Shown: positions 47,738 to 48,052 of the stretch, in pieces
Position numbering within the stretch: the stretch's first letter is position 1
How the letters are laid out: each line of letters begins with the position of its first letter
Source: Lingula anatina
Taxonomy: Eukaryota; Brachiopoda; Lingulata; Lingulida; Lingulidae
Length of the DNA stretch: 48,052 nucleotides
Reading direction: 5' to 3'
Assembly: GCF_001039355.2 (NCBI RefSeq)
Contig: NW_019775547.1
Location: 916,857 to 964,908 of the forward strand
The notes under the pieces: model-generated
What the model was told of the DNA's origin: nothing
Seen by the model: the letters and a program-made list of their open reading frames with translations, nothing else
The model's database searches: none
Translations under genes and position numbers: made by a program

Positions 47738-48052
47738 CTGAAACAATTCATTTTGCAATAAACTTAGACAAGAAAAACAAACAGGCTGGGAAATTAACAT
47801 CCATTCTTTTTATTTGCCAGGAGCATTGAATGATTATTTTTTTAGTTTATTTTTTCCCTAGTGTATATTTCAAGTAAATTATGGTAGCCCCTAATTTTTC
47901 AAACATTAAAAAATTTATAGCCATTTCTTTTTTTTTGGTTGGGGGGGGCATTGGCAAAAAAAAAAAGGATAATACAGACTTGACAATTAATATGGAATAT
48001 TTTACTTTGAAAGGTACACCTAGATAAAAATATGTTCTTTTTTCAAAAAAAA
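47738..48052. other. Intron of the NAALADase-like gene, continues off the edge
   Basis: Follows the CAG acceptor of the 47647-47737 exon, which starts mid-codon, so at least one more upstream exon must lie outside. AT-rich with several homopolymer runs. Confidence 0.6.

Noticed and set aside
1-48052. CRISPR arrays, operons, ribosome binding sites, rRNA or tRNA genes
   Set aside because: Gene structure is eukaryotic with introns; no CRISPR-like spacing was found (the only regular array is the 142-bp exon-like repeat) and I recognised no tRNA or rRNA sequence by eye.

Overview
The window is animal nuclear DNA. It is AT-rich, has many short exons with canonical GT/AG introns, and carries dense microsatellites, MITE-like elements and scattered palindromic octamers (TACATGTA, TAGGCCTA). 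The style and very high allelic divergence suggest a heterozygous marine invertebrate. I cannot fix the phylum from sequence alone.

Layout. Positions 1-640 hold four 142-bp tandem units, each containing a minus-strand exon-like core. Positions 641-14130 are repeat-rich with no convincing gene. Four conserved protein genes follow. (1) A diacylglycerol lipase beta-like gene (minus, 14135-29094) has 12 exons that chain in phase to 705 codons. (2) Head-to-head with it, 248 bp away, is a mitochondrial DNA polymerase gamma accessory subunit gene (POLG2-like, plus, 29343-35902; 397 codons). (3) Converging on POLG2 is a KDEL receptor gene (minus, 37520-40683; exactly 212 codons). (4) At the right edge are the last six exons of a glutamate carboxypeptidase II/NAALADase-like gene (minus, 45882-47737), whose 5' part lies outside the window.

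Assembly structure. Single N characters at 4501, 11481, 16786 and 22387 split the window into five pieces. Every N is flanked by long near-identical direct duplicates (1999-4500 with 5265-7812; 8125-11480 with 11659-14123; 16082-16454 with 16787-17157; 17157-22386 with 22411-27615). The simplest reading is that pieces 4502-11480 and 16787-22386 are alternative alleles scaffolded in series with the other haplotype. The apparent duplication of DAGLB exons 3-8 is therefore probably false: exons 1-7 from the last piece plus exons 8-12 from the third piece give a complete gene.

Because both alleles are present, insertion polymorphisms can be read directly. These include a 1.33-kb element with an 8-bp target duplication and its empty site, an intronic insertion in DAGLB, and at least seven small insertions that turn TA into TA-palindrome-TA (GGCC, CATG, CTAG, or CAG). 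The last class looks like a population of DNA-transposon excision scars and is the most interesting observation here. The four genes share no pathway (endocannabinoid lipid signalling, mtDNA replication, ER retrieval, peptidase); only the DAGLB/POLG2 pair shares an obvious promoter region.
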